Shown in pieces: positions 61,425 through 64,000 of a stretch of DNA of 64,000 bases. The stretch spans positions 2,480,001 to 2,544,000 of the forward strand of contig NZ_CP042433.1 of the NCBI RefSeq assembly GCF_007970805.1. The letters run 5' to 3'. The DNA is from Flavisolibacter ginsenosidimutans (lineage in GTDB: Bacteria; Bacteroidota; Bacteroidia; Chitinophagales; Chitinophagaceae). Positions within the stretch are counted from its first letter, which is position 1. Each line of letters begins with the position of its first letter. Position numbers and translations under genes: made by a program. The notes beneath the pieces were generated by a model. The model was not told where the DNA came from. It did no database searches and saw nothing but the letters and a program-made list of their open reading frames with translations.

Positions 61425-64000
61425 TCATGCTGATTGTTGCGCTGTTGCCTTTGCGCTTTCCAATTGCGTGACAAGTCGCAAATGCGTGATGCAACCCAAA
61501 TGCACAACGTCTTCCTGCAACGCTTTTTTAAATGCCTGTTCTGCTTCCTGATATTCTCCCAATCCGAGCAAACCGAGGCCGAGCATGTAATGACAATGCA
61601 CCCTGTTGCGAAGCGAAAGATCGTCTTCAAATATCAGCAGGTCGGGAAGCGAAACGGCGAAATAATCAATCTTCACATCACCGTTTACGTGCTCTTTTCC
61701 GTATTGTACCAGTCGCTGGAATATTTGTGTTGCTTTTTCTTTTTCACCAAGCTTGCTCCACGCAAGTCCCTGGTAGAACATTTTATCCGGTTGTTGGTCG
61801 TTGTAAACAATAGCGGCAGATGGTGTGAACGATCCAGCGGTTGCCTTTGCATAAAACTCGTTTGCCTTCTTCGTGTTCCCCATCTCTTCGTATGCACAAG
61901 CCATCCAATAAAAGATGTCGTTTTCCTGCGCACCAAACAGTTTGCCTTCACCAAGATTGTGCGGGTAAACTTGCGCCTGCTCCAGCAGTTCAATTGCCTT
62001 TGAAAAATTGTTCAGTCCAAGTTGCTGCTTCGCCATTTCAATCAAACTGTAACAGTATTGAGCGGAAACTTTTCCTTCGCCACCTTCCCACGGATGAAAC
62101 TTGCGTTGCATGATGAGTTCATGCGCCGTTTCGTAGTCGCCGAGAAGGTTGTATAAAGCGGTTCGCTCCAAATAAAGATCGTCCCGCTTTTCCACCACTT
62201 GCAAATGCTTTTTCAAAAACGCGAGTCTCGCTTTTGGCTCTTGGTTCAATCGCTTGTAAAGCTGGTCGACTTCCATCAACACACGTGCGTCGGAAGTATT
62301 TAGGGTAAAGGCTCTTTCGTAAATGCTTTGTGCAGCCAGTACATCGTTGCGCTTGTTAAAGAAAGCCATGCCGAGATTTCTGTAAACAGTTGGAAAGGAA
62401 TTGTCTCTTTCAAGAGACAACTTCCAGCAATCAATGGCTTCGTTGTACTGCCGTTTGTCGTACCAAAGATTACCGAGGTAGTAGGGCGCCTTTGCATCTT
62501 TCGGGTTACAGTTGATTGCCGATTGCAAAACGATGATATCCTGCAACCTGTTTGGAAAGCAATAAGAAGAATCCGCAGTTGATGCTTTTTCAAAATATCG
62601 GAGTGATTCGTTTTCACTACCCAGTTGCTGATGAAGCCATCCTAAGTAATACCACAACATTGGCGAAGCACTCATTTCTTTTTTCTCCGCAATGGCTTGC
62701 AGTAGTTCAATCGCTTCGTCAAACAAACCGGCTGCAGCATAGTCAAGTGCGTATTCAAAATAATTCTGTTCGTAACCTCTTGCAAGAATGTTTAGTTGTT
62801 CGATTGATGCTTTTGCTACGACTTCGTTATTGCGTTTCCGGTATATTTTGCTTTGCTCAAAATAAACACCCAGGTTGAAAAGATCTCGTTTCAATGCTAC
62901 TTCGCAAACTTGCAATGCTTCGTCATATCGTTCCAACTTCCGTAAGGCTGCAATCTTCAATACATAAGCTTTGCTATTGCCCGCGTTTCGGTCAAGCGAA
63001 AGTTGAATGTGTTCCAACGCAGAATGATAATTGCCTTTTGACAAATCCAGTTGCGCAATTGAAAAATAGCTTCCGTGTTGCCACGCTGCGTTCCATGCCG
63101 CCTTGTAAAAAGACTCGTAAGCTTCCTCATTTCTGCCTTGCATTTTTAAGCACAGTCCAAGGTTGTAGTATGGCTCGCCGTCGTATGGATTCGGATTTCG
63201 CTTCGACAACGATTCAATTGCGGCGCGAAAAAAAGGTTCGCTTCTTTCAAACTGGCCTCTTCGGAAATACCAAAGACCAAGCGCATTGTTGTTACGAATA
63301 TCAGTTGGATCGCGGCGCAAGGCTTCTTCGTAATAAGGCACCGGACTGTAAGTAGCGTGACGATATTGCTCAAGGTGCAGGCCGGTTAGAAACAATTCTT
63401 CGGTTGTCTCAACGTCTTTTGGCGCCAACGCAGGCTTTGCTGCTTCGGGTAGCTCTTTCTCTTTCGCCTTTCCCGGTTCGTACCGAAGAATTTCTTTTCC
63501 GCTTTCGTTAAGAATCGTCACAGTAATATCCTTGGTTGAAATGGTCTCTTTCACCGGGGTGCTTGTTGCAAACAATTCTTCAGGACTGACAAAAACTTTT
63601 TTATTAAATAGCAACTGACCGGCACATGCCAATCGAATGATGACATTTTGCGAAGACGTAGCAAATAGTTTTAAATCCAATGCTTCGCCGATCTGCTCAA
63701 CGTTTAGCAAAACATCTTTCGTTGCGCCCTTCACCACACCCAGTTCGCGATAAGGCAAAAAGTATTGCGTAAATGTTTTTTCCTCGTAAGGCATCAACCA
63801 GCTAAAGTCAGGTTGGTTATCGGTGAAAACACCGGCCATCAATTCAATGTAAGGCCCGTCTTCGTCGGTCAGGTTTCTATCCCACGCAAGACCAAAATCG
63901 CTGTGTCCCCAGGTCCATTGTTTTTTTCCCGGCGATACGTGATGATTGGCAACGTGCAAAACACCGGCCCGTGTGTCGTGTTCGTAACCGCCTAAGAAAT
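61425..64000 (-). CDS. DUF5107-TPR protein, partial
   Basis: The frame is open to the right edge of the window (at least 858 residues), so the N-terminus is missing. The first ~110 visible residues are the end of a DUF5107 domain (FLGGYEHDTRAGVLHVANHH; WGHSDFGLAWDRNLTDEDGP; YFLPYRELG), a mutarotase-like beta-sandwich probably used for sugar binding. Most of the rest (about residues 190-840) is a long array of tetratricopeptide-type helix pairs (NNALGLWYFRRGQFERSEPF; YYNLGLCLKMQGRNEEAYES; AFKKALQEDVVHLG). In Bacteroidota these fusions occur in carbohydrate-use regions; a binding or scaffolding role is likely but unproven. Confidence 0.86.
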   Translation of the reverse strand, partial: FLGGYEHDTRAGVLHVANHHVSPGKKQWTWGHSDFGLAWDRNLTDEDGPYIELMAGVFTDNQPDFSWLMPYEEKTFTQYFLPYRELGVVKGATKDVLLNVEQIGEALDLKLFATSSQNVIIRLACAGQLLFNKKVFVSPEELFATSTPVKETISTKDITVTILNESGKEILRYEPGKAKEKELPEAAKPALAPKDVETTEELFLTGLHLEQYRHATYSPVPYYEEALRRDPTDIRNNNALGLWYFRRGQFERSEPFFRAAIESLSKRNPNPYDGEPYYNLGLCLKMQGRNEEAYESFYKAAWNAAWQHGSYFSIAQLDLSKGNYHSALEHIQLSLDRNAGNSKAYVLKIAALRKLERYDEALQVCEVALKRDLFNLGVYFEQSKIYRKRNNEVVAKASIEQLNILARGYEQNYFEYALDYAAAGLFDEAIELLQAIAEKKEMSASPMLWYYLGWLHQQLGSENESLRYFEKASTADSSYCFPNRLQDIIVLQSAINCNPKDAKAPYYLGNLWYDKRQYNEAIDCWKLSLERDNSFPTVYRNLGMAFFNKRNDVLAAQSIYERAFTLNTSDARVLMEVDQLYKRLNQEPKARLAFLKKHLQVVEKRDDLYLERTALYNLLGDYETAHELIMQRKFHPWEGGEGKVSAQYCYSLIEMAKQQLGLNNFSKAIELLEQAQVYPHNLGEGKLFGAQENDIFYWMACAYEEMGNTKKANEFYAKATAGSFTPSAAIVYNDQQPDKMFYQGLAWSKLGEKEKATQIFQRLVQYGKEHVNGDVKIDYFAVSLPDLLIFEDDLSLRNRVHCHYMLGLGLLGLGEYQEAEQAFKKALQEDVVHLGCITHLRLVTQLESAKATAQQSA

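Noticed and set aside
61434..62003. Open frame of 189 codons on the plus strand
   Set aside because: It is antisense to the TPR array and has a Phe/Leu/Cys-rich, shadow-type composition.

Overview
The window looks like chromosomal DNA of a Bacteroidota bacterium, most likely a soil or freshwater relative of the Chitinophagaceae. Evidence: a type IX secretion (T9SS) C-terminal sorting domain, a TonB-dependent receptor with a carboxypeptidase-regulatory-like N-terminal domain, a LytS/LytTR regulator pair, many exported lipoproteins and glycoside hydrolases, and families typical of that phylum (DUF2911, DUF6807/PmoA, DUF1080, DUF5107-TPR). I see no rRNA, tRNA, CRISPR array or intact insertion sequence. 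The placement is inference from gene content.

Layout. 1-2.4 kb: a cut-off esterase, an orphan tail-sheath C-terminal domain, a DUF2911 protein and an aldose-1-epimerase-like protein. 2.4-10 kb: a sugar-oxidation block with PmoA-like, Gfo/Idh/MocA and double DUF1080 genes, a metallophosphoesterase, an exported small monooxygenase flanked by perfect inverted repeats, and a second Gfo/Idh/MocA enzyme. 9.9-16 kb: a LytS/LytTR two-component pair, a possible small lipoprotein, a T9SS-exported repeat protein, a GNAT acetyltransferase and an NAD-dependent dehydrogenase. 16-20 kb: a GMC oxidoreductase / gluconate-dehydrogenase-subunit-3 / ThuA / DUF1080 operon. 20-25.6 kb: rpiA, a GH115 alpha-glucuronidase and a GH43-like enzyme.

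25.9-42.2 kb holds five large leftward genes: an S8 (subtilisin-like) protease, a DUF6603-like protein, a 1079-residue protein with a central membrane hairpin, a 1782-residue protein with a long N-terminal coiled coil, and a 586-residue protein. None has a signal peptide. I cannot assign a function, and this is the best candidate here for an undescribed multi-protein system.

42.6-50.4 kb: a lone TonB-dependent receptor with a strong terminator, a VTT/DedA-like membrane protein, two convergent GH43 genes and a GH8 xylanase remnant, with two unusually palindromic intergenic regions. 50.4-61.3 kb: a tight leftward operon, GH88 - PL8 - endonuclease/phosphatase-like lipoprotein - GH89 - GH89 - GH92, suited to stripping a uronic-acid, alpha-GlcNAc and alpha-mannose containing polymer. 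The window ends in a cut-off DUF5107-TPR gene.

Together, apart from the giant-protein cluster, the genes describe a scavenger of complex plant or microbial polysaccharides. It uses ordinary hydrolases (GH115, GH43, GH92, GH89, GH88), a lyase (PL8) and, probably, oxidative 3-keto-glycoside cleavage (Gfo/Idh/MocA or GMC dehydrogenase plus DUF1080).
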